Notes: a model not told the origin generated them from the sequence alone. A stretch of 64,000 bases of DNA from Mesorhizobium sp. WSM4313 (GCF_002294725.1 NZ_NSFT01000008.1:212884-276883); one strand, 5' to 3'; positions 36,078 through 45,350 are shown, counted from the stretch's first letter. Numbers and translations are program-made.

Positions 36078-36494
36078 TCAGCCGCGCTTGGCGTCAATCG
36101 AATAGGCGCCGGCCCCGGAAGAGGCGAGCAGGATGAAGCCGCCGGTGATGGCGAGGTTCTTGAGGAACTGGATCATTTGCATCTGGTCGGCCCAGCCGGT
36201 GTGCGCGACCAGCCCGGTGGCGATCGTGAAGATGGCGAGCACCCAGGCGGCGATCCGGGTCTGGAAGCCGACGAGAATGGCAAGGCCGCCGAGCAACTCG
36301 ATCAGGCCGACCAGGACGGCGGTTACGGTTGGCATCGGCAGGCCGAGAGCGCCGAAATAGCCGGCAGTACCGGAAATCGCGGTGAGCTTGCCGAAGCCGG
36401 AAAACAGGAAGATGACGGCGAGCAGAATGCGACCCAGGAGGATCGTGGTGGAGCTGTTGGGCGCGGTGCCGGCGACGGAAGAGTTGATGGACAT
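36078..36494 (-). CDS. DoxX-family membrane protein
   Basis: A 138-residue paralogue of the gene at 35515, with the same four helices (LLGRILLAVIFLFSGFGKLT, GLIELLGGLAILVGFQTRIA, NLAITGGFILLASSGAGAYS). The ATG at 36494 removes an unlikely upstream extension. Tandem DoxX genes are common in rhizobia; function remains open. Confidence 0.88.
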   Translation of the reverse strand: MSINSSVAGTAPNSSTTILLGRILLAVIFLFSGFGKLTAISGTAGYFGALGLPMPTVTAVLVGLIELLGGLAILVGFQTRIAAWVLAIFTIATGLVAHTGWADQMQMIQFLKNLAITGGFILLASSGAGAYSIDAKRG

Positions 36495-36827
36495 GGCGGT
36501 TCTCCGAACGGGGTTGAATAGTCCGTCAGGTAGACGACAGTAACTGTTCACCAAAGCCGCCTATATGACGACACATTGTTCACAGAATATATATTCCGAT
36601 ATCGGCAAGCAGCGCGCGAAAAATCTGTCGGCAGGTTGCGCCGGGGGAGTAAATTGTTCTGCCACCAAATGGCTCTGCTACCGAGTCGGCGGTTTGGGTA
36701 GCGGCAGTCGCGGGCTTTCGGAGATTCGCCGACACGTCAAATGCTTCGTCATTTTCGGGCGTAGCATGAGCGAAGCTCCGTTGCAGAGACCCTGGATGAC
36801 GACGTGGGCTTTTCCCGATGGCGAAAA
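36495..36827. other. Intergenic region between doxX and fumC with degenerate repeat
   Basis: 333 bases with no supported gene. The right part (36748-36804) is a decayed copy of the inverted-repeat family seen complete at 62521. Confidence 0.5.
36748..36804. repeat. Degenerate copy of the 211-bp inverted-repeat element
   Basis: CGTCATTTTCGGGCGTAGCA at the left and GAGACCCTGGATGACGACG at the right match the ends of the element at 62521-62731, with most of the middle lost. Confidence 0.55.
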
Positions 36828-38225
36828 CTACCCCGGATGCGTCATGTCCTCCGGCCGCACCAGCCGATCGTAATCGGCTTCGCTGACCAGCCCGGTGGCC
36901 AAGGCCTCCTCGCGCAAGGTCGTGCCATTCTTGTGCGCGGTCTTGGCGATCTTGGCGGCGTTGTCGTAGCCGATGGTCGGCGCCAGCGCCGTCACCAGCA
37001 TCAGCGAGCGCTCGAGCGCGGCCTTGATGTTGTCCTCGCGCGCCTCGATGCCGACCACGCAATTGTCTGTGAAGGAAACGGAAGCATCGGCAAGCAGCTG
37101 CACCGACTGCAGGAAATTATACGCCATCAGCGGGTTGTAGACATTGAGCTCGAAATGGCCCTGGCTGCCGGCGAAGGCAAGTGCTGCATTGTTGCCGAAC
37201 ACCTGCACGCAGACCTGCGTCAGCGCCTCGCACTGGGTCGGGTTGACCTTGCCGGGCATAATCGAGGAGCCCGGCTCGTTTTCCGGCAGCGAGAGCTCGC
37301 CGAGGCCCGAGCGCGGGCCGGAGCCGAGCAGGCGGATGTCGTTGGCGATCTTGAACAGCGCCGCGGCCGCAGCGTTGATCGCACCATGCGAGAACACCAT
37401 GGAATCATGTGCCGCGAGCGCCTCGAACTTGTTCGGCGCGGTGACGAAGGCGATGCCGGTGATGGCGGCGATGCGGTCCGCCACCTTTTCCGCGAAGCCG
37501 ACCGGCGCGTTGAGGCCCGTGCCGACGGCGGTGCCGCCTTGGGCCAGCTCCTGCAGGCCGGGCAGCGTCAGCTCGATGCGCTTGATCGACGAGGCGACCT
37601 GTGCAGCATAGCCGGAAAATTCCTGGCCGAGCGTCAGCGGCGTGGCGTCCTGGGTATGGGTGCGGCCGATCTTGATGATATGGTTGAAGGCGCGGGCCTT
37701 GGCGCCGAGCGCCTTGTGCAAATGGTGCAGTGCTGGGATCAAGTGGTGCGCGACCCGCTCGGCGCAGGCGATGTGCATGGCCGTCGGATAGGTGTCATTG
37801 GACGACTGGCTCATATTGACGTGGTCGTTCGGATGCACCGGCTTCTTCGAGCCCATGACGCCGCCGAGCATCTCGATCGCCCGGTTGGAGATCACCTCAT
37901 TGGCATTCATGTTGGACTGCGTGCCCGAGCCCGTCTGCCAGACCACCAGCGGAAAGTGCTCGTCGAGCTTGCCGTCGATCACTTCCTGAGCTGCTTCCAC
38001 GATCGCCTTGCCGATGGCCGGGTCGAGCCGCTTCATCTCCATGTTCACTTCGGCGGCGGCGCGCTTGACGATGCCGAGCGCACGCACGATCGAAGCCGGT
38101 TGCTTCTCCCAGCCGATCTTGAAATTGCCCAGAGAACGCTGCGCCTGCGCGCCCCAATAGCGGTCGGCCGCGACCTCTATGGGGCCGAACGTATCGGTTT
38201 CGGTTCTGGTCTTTTCAGCGCTCAC
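36828..38225 (-). CDS. fumC: Class II fumarate hydratase
   Basis: A 465-residue TCA-cycle enzyme converting fumarate to malate. Signature regions are SGTQSNMNANEVISNRAIEM, HPNDHVNMSQSSNDTYPTAM and the catalytic-serine loop GSSIMPGKVNPTQ. The start is GTG at 38225, 7 bases after CGGAG; no in-frame ATG fits. Oxygen-stable class II type. Confidence 0.96.
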   Translation of the reverse strand: MSAEKTRTETDTFGPIEVAADRYWGAQAQRSLGNFKIGWEKQPASIVRALGIVKRAAAEVNMEMKRLDPAIGKAIVEAAQEVIDGKLDEHFPLVVWQTGSGTQSNMNANEVISNRAIEMLGGVMGSKKPVHPNDHVNMSQSSNDTYPTAMHIACAERVAHHLIPALHHLHKALGAKARAFNHIIKIGRTHTQDATPLTLGQEFSGYAAQVASSIKRIELTLPGLQELAQGGTAVGTGLNAPVGFAEKVADRIAAITGIAFVTAPNKFEALAAHDSMVFSHGAINAAAAALFKIANDIRLLGSGPRSGLGELSLPENEPGSSIMPGKVNPTQCEALTQVCVQVFGNNAALAFAGSQGHFELNVYNPLMAYNFLQSVQLLADASVSFTDNCVVGIEAREDNIKAALERSLMLVTALAPTIGYDNAAKIAKTAHKNGTTLREEALATGLVSEADYDRLVRPEDMTHPG

Positions 38226-38358
38226 GGCAAGTCTCCGTCTGTCGATTTGGGCAAGGGCGTATCGCGTTGCACAAACCGCTTCAAGCGGAGATTGCGGTCG
38301 GGGAAGATGCAAATCGGTTGAAGAGAGGGCCTCTTCCTCTCGCTCTGGGCGAGACGGC

Positions 38359-38400
38359 GGTGACGGCCAATCGTCCCCCTTACGGGGGAGATGCCCGGCG
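38359..38400. repeat. GGTGACGGCCAATC repeat with hairpin
   Basis: Shares 14 bases with the repeat at the terminase breakpoint (11920), followed by a GTCCCCCTTACGGGGGAG hairpin. It lies just beyond the end of the cupin gene. Confidence 0.7.
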
Positions 38401-38404
38401 GAGA

Positions 38405-38890
38405 TCAGCGCTTCAGCGGCGGCCCGACAATATCGATGCCGTTCTCGGCGCACAGGCTCGTCAACACCTCAATCATCTCCGGCGTCGGCGCTGCCGCCGG
38501 CGGCAGTTCGGCTCGCTCCGCAGGGCGACTAGCCTTGCGCACCATCGTCTCGAAATCCGAACCGCGCGTGACGGTGAGCGTATGGGCGCCTTCGAGAGAC
38601 TCGACCTTGTAAGTGTGCGGCAGGCCTTTCGGAGCGAGCACCGTTTCGCCGGCGCCGGCAAGCCGCTCGCGGCCGTCGACGACAAAACGTATCCGGCCTT
38701 CGAGGATATGAAACACCTCGTCCTCATTGCGGTGCACGTGCAGCGGCGCGGAATCGCCGTAGGGCTGGCGGTGCTCGATAATGCAGATGCCGTCCTCGCC
38801 GTCGGCCGACGAAACCTGGATGGTAACGAGCGTGTTGTTGAACCAGAGGAGTTCCTTGCCTGCGATCGTCGTGTTGATCATTGTGATCAT
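38405..38890 (-). CDS. Cupin-domain protein
   Basis: A 161-residue cupin. Motif 1 reads SAPLHVHRNEDEVFHILEGR and motif 2 VLAPKGLPHTYKV, giving the His/Glu metal site. It could be an oxygenase, isomerase or sensor; the C-terminal 50 residues are helical and unassigned. GGGAG lies 5 bases before the ATG. It is divergent from a LysR gene and is its probable target. Confidence 0.85.
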   Translation of the reverse strand: MITMINTTIAGKELLWFNNTLVTIQVSSADGEDGICIIEHRQPYGDSAPLHVHRNEDEVFHILEGRIRFVVDGRERLAGAGETVLAPKGLPHTYKVESLEGAHTLTVTRGSDFETMVRKASRPAERAELPPAAAPTPEMIEVLTSLCAENGIDIVGPPLKR

Positions 38891-38974
38891 TGCTCTCCCT
38901 TATTGAGTGCCGACAAAGCGGCTTCGACGGCGACCTAAGCAAGGACGAGCCGGTGATGGAAATCGAATGATCGT

Positions 38975-39964
38975 ATGGGGCGGATTGATGCGATGAATTT
39001 GAACGCGCTCGACCTCAATCTGGTGAGGGTGCTCGACGCGCTGCTGCGCGAGAAGAGCGTGACGCGCGCCGGCGAGCAGATCGGCCTCAGCCAGCCGGCT
39101 GTTAGCGCCGCGCTCAACCGCCTGCGCCATGCGCTCAACGACCAACTCTTCGTGCGCCGCGGCAACGACATGGTGCCGACGCCTCGCGCCGAAAGCCTCG
39201 CGGAGCCGGTGCGTGCAGCGCTGCGCGAGATCGAGCGCGCCTTTCAGCCGGCGACCGATTTCGATCCGGCAAGGCTGGAACGGACCTTCACCTTCATGGG
39301 CGCGGATTTCTTCTCCATGCTTCTTATGCCGCCCTTCGCCGCGCGCATTGCGGCGGTGGCGCCCGGCGTATCGTTCCGTTTCCTCGACAGCGCCATCGGC
39401 GACGTCTCGAAGCTGTTGCAGGACGATCGGATCGACCTTGCGCTGGAGCGCCCGCTGGAGGTCGCGGAGTGGGTCTCAAGCGTGGCGCTGTTCGGCTCGC
39501 CCTTCGCCATTGTCGCGGCGAAGGACAATGCGGCGCTCGGCCAGGCCGGCATCGCCGAGGGCGAAGAGGTGCGACTCGACCTGTTCTGCGCGCTGCCGCA
39601 TGCGCTGCGCTCCATCGATGGATCAATGTCGGGCTTCACCGACGATGCGCTGGGCAGGATGGGCCGGGCGCGTCGCGTCATGCTTGCTTTGCCGCACTTC
39701 CAGGCCGTCGCGCTGGCCGTGGCGAACGGGCCTTATCTGGCTGCGGTTCCAACGCAGTTCGCTGTGGCGGCGGCAAAATCCCTGCCGATCGGCATCTATC
39801 GGGCGCCGATCCCGATACCATCGCCGGCGGTCAGAATGTACTGGCACGCCCGCCGCGATGATGAGCCACCGCATCGCTGGATCCGCGAACAGATACTCGA
39901 TGAGGTGGGAACGCTCGGCTTCAAGGACTGGGACGGCACCGCAAGTGCTCTCCCGGGGGTATAG
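38975..39964 (+). CDS. LysR-family transcriptional regulator
   Basis: A 329-residue regulator (323 if ATG 38993 is used, which looks more typical: MNLNALDLNLVRVLDALLRE). The N-terminal helix-turn-helix is SVTRAGEQIGLSQPAVSAAL; the C-terminal part is the usual two-lobed effector domain. It is divergent from the cupin gene with an 84-base gap, suggesting control of it. Confidence 0.92.
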   Translation: MGRIDAMNLNALDLNLVRVLDALLREKSVTRAGEQIGLSQPAVSAALNRLRHALNDQLFVRRGNDMVPTPRAESLAEPVRAALREIERAFQPATDFDPARLERTFTFMGADFFSMLLMPPFAARIAAVAPGVSFRFLDSAIGDVSKLLQDDRIDLALERPLEVAEWVSSVALFGSPFAIVAAKDNAALGQAGIAEGEEVRLDLFCALPHALRSIDGSMSGFTDDALGRMGRARRVMLALPHFQAVALAVANGPYLAAVPTQFAVAAAKSLPIGIYRAPIPIPSPAVRMYWHARRDDEPPHRWIREQILDEVGTLGFKDWDGTASALPGV

Positions 39965-40036
39965 CTGCCGTTGGAGCGGGAGTGCAGCGCTGAGCAACGC
40001 GGACGGTCAAGCGCAGGAGCGATCGCCGGTATGAAC

Positions 40037-40687
40037 TTATCCGGCTGAGGCTAGCTCGACCGGCGCGGGCTGGCGCAGGCCCAGCCGGCCCGCGACGAAA
40101 TCCTTGACCTGGCGCACGGCCTGTTCGCGCGTGACGCTGCCCGGCTGCAGGCCAAGCCTGAGCCACAGTCCGTCGATCAAAGCGGTGACGCCGAGCACGA
40201 TTTCTTCGGCCAGTTCGGGCGCAGCGAGGCCACGCAGGCCGGACAAAAGGTTCGAGCGCATGCGCGCGTGGATGACTTTCTGGATGCGCGCCAGCTTCTC
40301 GTCGCGCGGCACCTCGGCGCAGAGCGACAGCCATGCGTGGCAAAGCGGCGGCAGGAAGAAATGCTCCTCGAAATTGCCCTCGATCACGGCGTCCAGCCGT
40401 TCCATCGGCGTTCGCGCCCGCTGAAGCCGGGCGACGACGGCGTGACAGAGCACGGCGTTCGCCTCGCGCATGGCGTGCTCGAAAAGCTCCTGCTTGTTGC
40501 GGAAATAATGCAGCACGATGCCCTTCGAAGCGCCGGCCTGGGCCGCGACCTTTTCCAGCGTCGCGCCGGCGATGCCTTCGCGCTCCAGCACCGCGAAGGC
40601 CGCCTGCCGCAGTTCCTTGCGGCGAATGTCGCTGAGACGCGTGAGTTTCACCGGACCGATCCATGCATAACGAATCCACGTTGACAT
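40037..40687 (-). CDS. betI: BetI-type TetR repressor
   Basis: A 216-residue TetR-family protein with the BetI pattern: RLSDIRRKELRQAAFAVLER, GATLEKVAAQAGASKGIVLH and YFRNKQELFEHAMREAN. BetI represses choline uptake and glycine-betaine synthesis and is released by choline. A GTG 36 bases inside could be the true start. It faces choX across an 84-base region with palindromes; no betA or betB is adjacent. Confidence 0.85.
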   Translation of the reverse strand: MSTWIRYAWIGPVKLTRLSDIRRKELRQAAFAVLEREGIAGATLEKVAAQAGASKGIVLHYFRNKQELFEHAMREANAVLCHAVVARLQRARTPMERLDAVIEGNFEEHFFLPPLCHAWLSLCAEVPRDEKLARIQKVIHARMRSNLLSGLRGLAAPELAEEIVLGVTALIDGLWLRLGLQPGSVTREQAVRQVKDFVAGRLGLRQPAPVELASAG

Positions 40688-40702
40688 TTTCGTCCGCTCA
40701 GA

Positions 40703-40744
40703 TCAATGATTGACCAATGGGACAATAAAATGACCACAAGGTCA
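40703..40744. promoter_or_regulatory. Probable BetI operators between betI and choX
   Basis: Three dyads: TCAATGATTGA (40703-40713), TTGACCAATGGGACAA (40710-40725, imperfect) and TGACCACAAGGTCA (40731-40744, perfect arms). They cover the shared promoter region of the divergent genes. Confidence 0.6.
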
Positions 40745-40771
40745 AAAAAGGATTGAAAGAGGAGAACCGGA

Positions 40772-41710
40772 ATGTTGCGCATGCTTGCGAGAGGCGTCTG
40801 TGTCGCGGCGCTAATGGCGGCTTCCCAGGCGGCCGGCGCCGCCGAAGCCGAAGGCTGCAAAGCGGTTCGCATGGCCGAACCCGGCTGGAACGATCTCGCC
40901 TTCACCACGGGAGTGGCCAAGGTGCTGCTCCAGGCGCTCGGCTACGAGCCGCAACGCGAGGTGCTTGGCATCAACGTCATCTATGAAGGGATGAAGAACA
41001 AAGACCTCGACCTGTTCCTCGGCTACTGGGATCCTGCGATGGTCACCTACTACGAGCCCTACAAGAAGGACGGTTCGATCGAGAATGTGCGCGTCAACCT
41101 GGTCGGCGCCAAATACACCTTCGCCGTGCCGACTTATGTCTGGGACGCCGGCGTCAAGGACCTGTCGGACCTGCACAAATTCGCCGACAAGTTCGGCAAG
41201 AAGATGTACGGCATCGAGCCCGGATCCAATCAGCTCATGATGGATGCCATTGCCGATCCGCAATATGGTCTGGATGGCTGGCAAGTGGTGGAGTCGAGCG
41301 AAGCCGGCATGCTCTCGGAGGTCAGCTACGAGATCAAGGAGAAGCAGTTCATCGTCTTCCAAGGTTGGGCGCCGCACCCGATGAACACGATGTACGACTT
41401 CAAGTACCTGACCGGCGGCGACAAGTTCTTCGGCCCGAATTTCGGCGCCGCCACCGTGACCACCCAGGTGCGCAAGGGTTTCCTGCAGGAATGCCCCAAC
41501 GTCGCGCAGTTCCTGAAGAACCTTGCCTTCGACATCGACATGGAAAATGTCGGTATGGGCTATCTCATCAATGACGGCATGAAGCCGGAGGATGGGGCGC
41601 TGAAGTCGATCACCCTGCACAAGGATCGGCTCGATGCGTGGCTCGCCGGCGTCACCACCTTTGACGGCAAGCCCGGCCTTGCCGCGGTCAAGGAAAAGCT
41701 CGGACTGTGA
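40772..41710 (+). CDS. choX: Choline ABC transporter substrate-binding protein
   Basis: A 312-residue periplasmic binding protein of the glycine-betaine/choline family: signal peptide (GVCVAALMAASQAAGA), VRMAEPGWNDLAFTTGVAKV, DLFLGYWDPAMVTYYEPYKK and FQGWAPHPMNTMYDFKYLTG with the aromatic choline cage residues. The permease and ATPase genes (choW, choV) that usually follow are absent; the next gene is a hydrolase, coupled by a GTGA overlap. Confidence 0.93.
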   Translation: MLRMLARGVCVAALMAASQAAGAAEAEGCKAVRMAEPGWNDLAFTTGVAKVLLQALGYEPQREVLGINVIYEGMKNKDLDLFLGYWDPAMVTYYEPYKKDGSIENVRVNLVGAKYTFAVPTYVWDAGVKDLSDLHKFADKFGKKMYGIEPGSNQLMMDAIADPQYGLDGWQVVESSEAGMLSEVSYEIKEKQFIVFQGWAPHPMNTMYDFKYLTGGDKFFGPNFGAATVTTQVRKGFLQECPNVAQFLKNLAFDIDMENVGMGYLINDGMKPEDGALKSITLHKDRLDAWLAGVTTFDGKPGLAAVKEKLGL

Positions 41711-42543
41711 GGCCGGCAGCCTTGGAACTGACGGATCAGGAGGTCGAGCAGGCGTCTTGGGCCGGGCGCAAGCGGATCGTCGATATCGGCGGTCTCGACC
41801 TTGCCTATGTCGAGATCGCCGGTTCGGAGCCGCCGCTGCTGCTGATTCACGGCTTCACCGACACCAGCCGCAGTTTTTCTCTGCTGGCGCCGCATCTTCC
41901 CGGCCGCCGGCTGATCATGCCGGACCTGCGTGGCCACGGCGGCTCGCAGGCGGGCGAGGGCTGCGGCGTCGCCGATTTCGCCGACGACATCGCGGGGCTG
42001 ATCCGGCGCCTGCGGCTCGACCGGCCGGTCGTCGTCGGCCATTCGCTGGGCGGCATGGTGTCGATCGCGCTGGCCACACGGCATCCGGAACTGGTCGGCG
42101 GGCTGGTGATCCTGGCAAGCGCGCTGATGCCCGGTTTCGAACAGGATCACCAACTGATCGATGAAGTCGCCGCGTTGCGCGATCCGATCTCGCCGGTCGA
42201 TCCCTTCTATGATTGGTGGCATGCCTGCCGGCCGGGCGTGCCGCGGGCTTTTCTCGCCGGTCTCGCGCAAGATGCGTCCGCGATTCCCGCGGCGCGCTGG
42301 CGCGCCGTTCTCGAAGAAGTCCGTGGCACCGATCTGACCGCCGCGGCGCGCGCCGTGCAGGCCCCGACGCTGATCATCGCAGGCGGGCGCGATCCGCTTT
42401 TTGGCGAAGCGCATCAGCGGGCGATGGCAGGAGCGCTGGCCGGATCGCGCCTGGTGTGGGCACAGGATTGCGGCCACAACCCGCATTGGGAAGATCCGGG
42501 CTTTGTCGCCGAGGCAATAGCCGGCATGTTGTCGGCAGCGTGA
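41707..42543 (+). CDS. Alpha/beta-fold hydrolase
   Basis: A 278-residue hydrolase: oxyanion region LLLIHGFTDTSRS, nucleophile elbow VVVGHSLGGMVS, acid in IIAGGRDPLFGEAH and catalytic histidine in DCGHNPHWED. It starts with GTG inside the choX stop codon. Co-translation with a choline-binding protein suggests action on a choline ester or related compound; this is inference. Confidence 0.88.
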   Translation: MRPAALELTDQEVEQASWAGRKRIVDIGGLDLAYVEIAGSEPPLLLIHGFTDTSRSFSLLAPHLPGRRLIMPDLRGHGGSQAGEGCGVADFADDIAGLIRRLRLDRPVVVGHSLGGMVSIALATRHPELVGGLVILASALMPGFEQDHQLIDEVAALRDPISPVDPFYDWWHACRPGVPRAFLAGLAQDASAIPAARWRAVLEEVRGTDLTAAARAVQAPTLIIAGGRDPLFGEAHQRAMAGALAGSRLVWAQDCGHNPHWEDPGFVAEAIAGMLSAA

Positions 42544-43302
42544 CTATCGCAACAGCGACCGGGCCGTGGGCGTCAGGCGCAACGTCTCGGTCGGCTTCGT
42601 CGAAACAGCTTGCAGGGTTTCGCGAACCACCTGCCATTCCGGCGAAGCGGCGAGAGCGGCCTGATGGTCCGCGTGGACATCGCCATCGTCGAAACCGGTA
42701 ATGGCGATGAAGACATTTTCGCCGGCTCGCACGGGCAGCCGAGGAAATGTGTTTTCGGAATGCTCGCTGACGAAGGCGCCGAGAAGCCGGGCGCCGTTTG
42801 CCGCAAGCAGCGGAACCGCCTCAGCCTGGAAGCGTTCGGCAAAGCCGACCACGGCACCTGGCCGCAAATGGTGAATCGAAATCTCAACAAAGCCGAGCAA
42901 CCGGCTCCCATTGCTCATGGTTTCGGCCTCGGTGGCTGTCGGCCGCTGCAACCCTGACAGGTCGAACCCCGCGCCCCGCCAAGCCGGTTTGAGCAGCAAC
43001 ACGTCGTCGGAATCGATCATCGTCGCATTGGCGGCATCGCGATGCGCTGCCCAGACCGGGCCGCCATAGAAGGCGCTCAGCGCGTCCTTTCTCGTTTCCA
43101 TGTCCTCAAAACCGCGCAGCCAGACGAACATGTCGGGGCGATCGAGATCGCGGAACTGGCCGATGACGGTCATGCCGGCGGCTTCCTGCGTTTCGACGAA
43201 CTCCCGGTCGAACAGCGCGATCAGCGTTTCGCGCTGTCCGGCCTTCAGCGTGTATTGCCGAAGCTCGACGACGGGCGAGGCAAGGCGGGAAGGTCGGTTC
43301 AT
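42544..43302 (-). CDS. NIPSNAP-family protein
   Basis: A 252-residue protein with two ferredoxin-like alpha/beta barrel repeats; the first begins VVELRQYTLKAGQRETLIAL. NIPSNAP proteins are dimeric and of unclear enzymology. Its promoter region contains two AACAG...CTGTT sites and the next gene to the right is a TetR regulator on the opposite strand, which presumably represses it. Confidence 0.85.
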   Translation of the reverse strand: MNRPSRLASPVVELRQYTLKAGQRETLIALFDREFVETQEAAGMTVIGQFRDLDRPDMFVWLRGFEDMETRKDALSAFYGGPVWAAHRDAANATMIDSDDVLLLKPAWRGAGFDLSGLQRPTATEAETMSNGSRLLGFVEISIHHLRPGAVVGFAERFQAEAVPLLAANGARLLGAFVSEHSENTFPRLPVRAGENVFIAITGFDDGDVHADHQAALAASPEWQVVRETLQAVSTKPTETLRLTPTARSLLR

Positions 43303-43316
43303 GGCCAGAATCTCAA

Positions 43317-43360
43317 AACAGGGCGATCGTCCTGTTTATAAACAGACCGGTTGTCCTGTT
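43317..43360. promoter_or_regulatory. Probable TetR operators upstream of the NIPSNAP gene
   Basis: AACAGGGCGATCGTCCTGTT (43317-43336, 18 of 20 bases palindromic) and AACAGACCGGTTGTCCTGTT (43341-43360), starting 24 bases apart and 15 bases upstream of the NIPSNAP start. Confidence 0.65.
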
Positions 43361-43377
43361 TTGTCAATCTGCTATCT

Positions 43378-43520
43378 TCCTCCCTTCTCCCCCTGTGGGA
43401 GAAGGTGGATCGGCGCGTAGCGCCGAGACGGATGAGGGGTGCTCCAGCGGAGTGAGACGCTGGCTTCCTTTATCCGCCTTCGCTTCGCTCAGGTACCTTC
43501 TCCAACAAGGAGAACGGGGA
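43378..43520. repeat. Palindromic repeat element, copy 3 (rearranged)
   Basis: The left arm CTTCTCCCCCTGTGGGAGAA is followed by GGATCGGCGCGTAGCGCCGA, GACGGATGAGGGGTG and a CCAGCG...CGCTGG hairpin, then a diverged right end (CCTTCTCCAACAAGGAGAAC). Module order is inverted relative to copies 1 and 2. It lies between the operators and the TetR start. Confidence 0.8.
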
Positions 43521-43527
43521 GATCGAT

Positions 43528-44175
43528 ATGGCCCCGCGCAAAAAGCGCACCAACGATCCGGAAGGCATGCGCCGGCGCGTCCTCGACGTGGCGGAAGGCG
43601 CCTTCCAGGCGCGCGGCTATCACGCATCGAGCCTCGGCGATCTGATGGCGGCGGCCGGCGTCACCGGCGGCGCGCTGCACCACCATTTCCCGACCAAGAA
43701 GGCGCTGGCGCTCGCAGTGATCGAGGAACGAGTGGCGGCGGCGGTCCAGAAGACCTGGATCGACCCGATGCTGGCGGCGTCATCGGCCCGCGAAGGCGTG
43801 CGGGCCGTGTTCGAGGCGGTGGCTGCGGAGCTAGAGCGACAGGGCTATGTCCGCGGCTGCCCGCTCAACAATCTGGCGCATGAACTGTCGCTGGCCGACG
43901 ACGAGTTTCGCCTGGCGCTTGCCAAGATTTTCGCCGGCTGGCGGAGGGCGATCGCCGACAAGATCCGAGCCGACCAGCAGGACGGCGGGGAGGGTGGGAC
44001 CGATCCCGACCGCTTCGCCGCGCTTGCGGTGGCTGCTTATTCCGGCGCCATGTCGATGGCCAAGACATCGCAGGATGCGGGGGTGTTGCGCGAGTGTTTG
44101 AGGGGGCTGGAAAGCGTGCATCCGTCTTCGGGCGGATTGGCAATGAGACGACGCCGCAGGGTGCTGTTGCGATAA
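43528..44175 (+). CDS. TetR-family regulator
   Basis: A 215-residue protein with helix-turn-helix SSLGDLMAAAGVTGGALHHH FPTKKALALAVIEE (motif positions 35-68) and a ligand-binding C-terminal half containing RGCPLNNLAHELS, typical of the LmrA/YxaF-like group with a C-P-x-x-N ligand loop. It is divergent from NIPSNAP; the repeat copy lies in its leader. Confidence 0.9.
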   Translation: MAPRKKRTNDPEGMRRRVLDVAEGAFQARGYHASSLGDLMAAAGVTGGALHHHFPTKKALALAVIEERVAAAVQKTWIDPMLAASSAREGVRAVFEAVAAELERQGYVRGCPLNNLAHELSLADDEFRLALAKIFAGWRRAIADKIRADQQDGGEGGTDPDRFAALAVAAYSGAMSMAKTSQDAGVLRECLRGLESVHPSSGGLAMRRRRRVLLR

Positions 44176-44225
44176 ACGCTGTCAGGACAGAGGGAGGCGG
44201 TCCGAGGGTGTTTAATCGGGTGACG

Positions 44226-45350
44226 ATGAATCGCTCTTCGCCAGCAACTGTTTCGCGCCGCGTCTTCATCGCCGGAGGTCTCGCTGCTGCCGGCGCGCTG
44301 CCTCGCGTCGCCTTCGGCCAGACCGGCAGGCGCATCCAGCCGATCGACGCCACTTTCCTCTTCATCGCCGATATTCATGCCTGCCGCATGGCGAACGGGC
44401 TCAGTCCCAACTGCCTGCAGGAAGGCAAGACCGATGCAGCACTTCTGCGCAACGTCGCGGCCTTGAACGCGATTGCCGACAAGAAGTGGCCGGCCGAGAT
44501 CGACGGCGTTGCCACTGGCCTGCATTCGGCCGGCACCCGTATCGGCACGCCGCTCGGCCTCGTCACCGGCGGCGACATCACCGACGATGGCGGCGGCCAG
44601 GTCACGGAGCCCAGCGAAGGCACGCAGCTTCTGCAGTTCTCCAAGCGCTATCAGGAAGGTGTCGGGCCGGACCGGATCCACATCCCGGTCTATGTCGGGC
44701 TCGGCAATCATGATCTCGACCAGAACGGCTCGCCGCCGCACGTCGATTGGTATCGCCGCGAATTGCGCGATTATGTCGAGGTCAACCATCGGCCCGGCGT
44801 GTTCTTCAAGCCGCCGGTCCCCGCTACCGAATACGACGTCGATACCGACTGCTATTCCTGGGACTGGGGCGGCCTGCATCTCGTCCAGATGCACCGCTTC
44901 GCCGGCGATACCGGCCATGGCGCGCCAAGCAGCCTGCCTTGGCTGAAGCAGGACCTCGCCACTTATGCCGGCGACGGCCGGCCGGTCGTCCTGTTCCAGC
45001 ATTATGGCTGGGACACTTTCTCTACGGAGCGCTGGGATCCGGTGAAACGCACCTATGATGACGATGGCTCCGGGCGCCCGCATTGGTGGGGCGAGGCCGA
45101 CCGCCAGGCCCTGGTGACCGCGATCAAGGGCTACAATGTAATTGCCGTCTTCCACGGCCATCAGCACGAAGTGCCGATGATCTACCAGCGTGACGGGCTC
45201 GACATCATCAAGCCGAAGGCGGCCTATATGGGCGGCTTCGCGCTGGCCAGGGTCACTGCCGGCAACATGGATGTGGTGTTGGGCGAGGCGGCCGGTGACC
45301 ATGGCGAGATCGTCTTCACCAACGCTTTCGCCAAACAATTCCAGACATGA
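44226..45350 (+). CDS. Tat-exported metallophosphoesterase
   Basis: A 374-residue calcineurin-like phosphoesterase with a twin-arginine signal (SRRVFIAGGLAAAGALPRVA). Dimetal motifs are FIADIHAC (D-x-H), LVTGGDITDDG (GD), GLGNHDLDQ (GNHD), and VFHGHQHE (GH-x-H). It is exported folded to the periplasm; the substrate could be a phosphate ester or nucleotide. The ATG at 44226 places the RR near residue 11. Confidence 0.9.
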   Translation: MNRSSPATVSRRVFIAGGLAAAGALPRVAFGQTGRRIQPIDATFLFIADIHACRMANGLSPNCLQEGKTDAALLRNVAALNAIADKKWPAEIDGVATGLHSAGTRIGTPLGLVTGGDITDDGGGQVTEPSEGTQLLQFSKRYQEGVGPDRIHIPVYVGLGNHDLDQNGSPPHVDWYRRELRDYVEVNHRPGVFFKPPVPATEYDVDTDCYSWDWGGLHLVQMHRFAGDTGHGAPSSLPWLKQDLATYAGDGRPVVLFQHYGWDTFSTERWDPVKRTYDDDGSGRPHWWGEADRQALVTAIKGYNVIAVFHGHQHEVPMIYQRDGLDIIKPKAAYMGGFALARVTAGNMDVVLGEAAGDHGEIVFTNAFAKQFQT

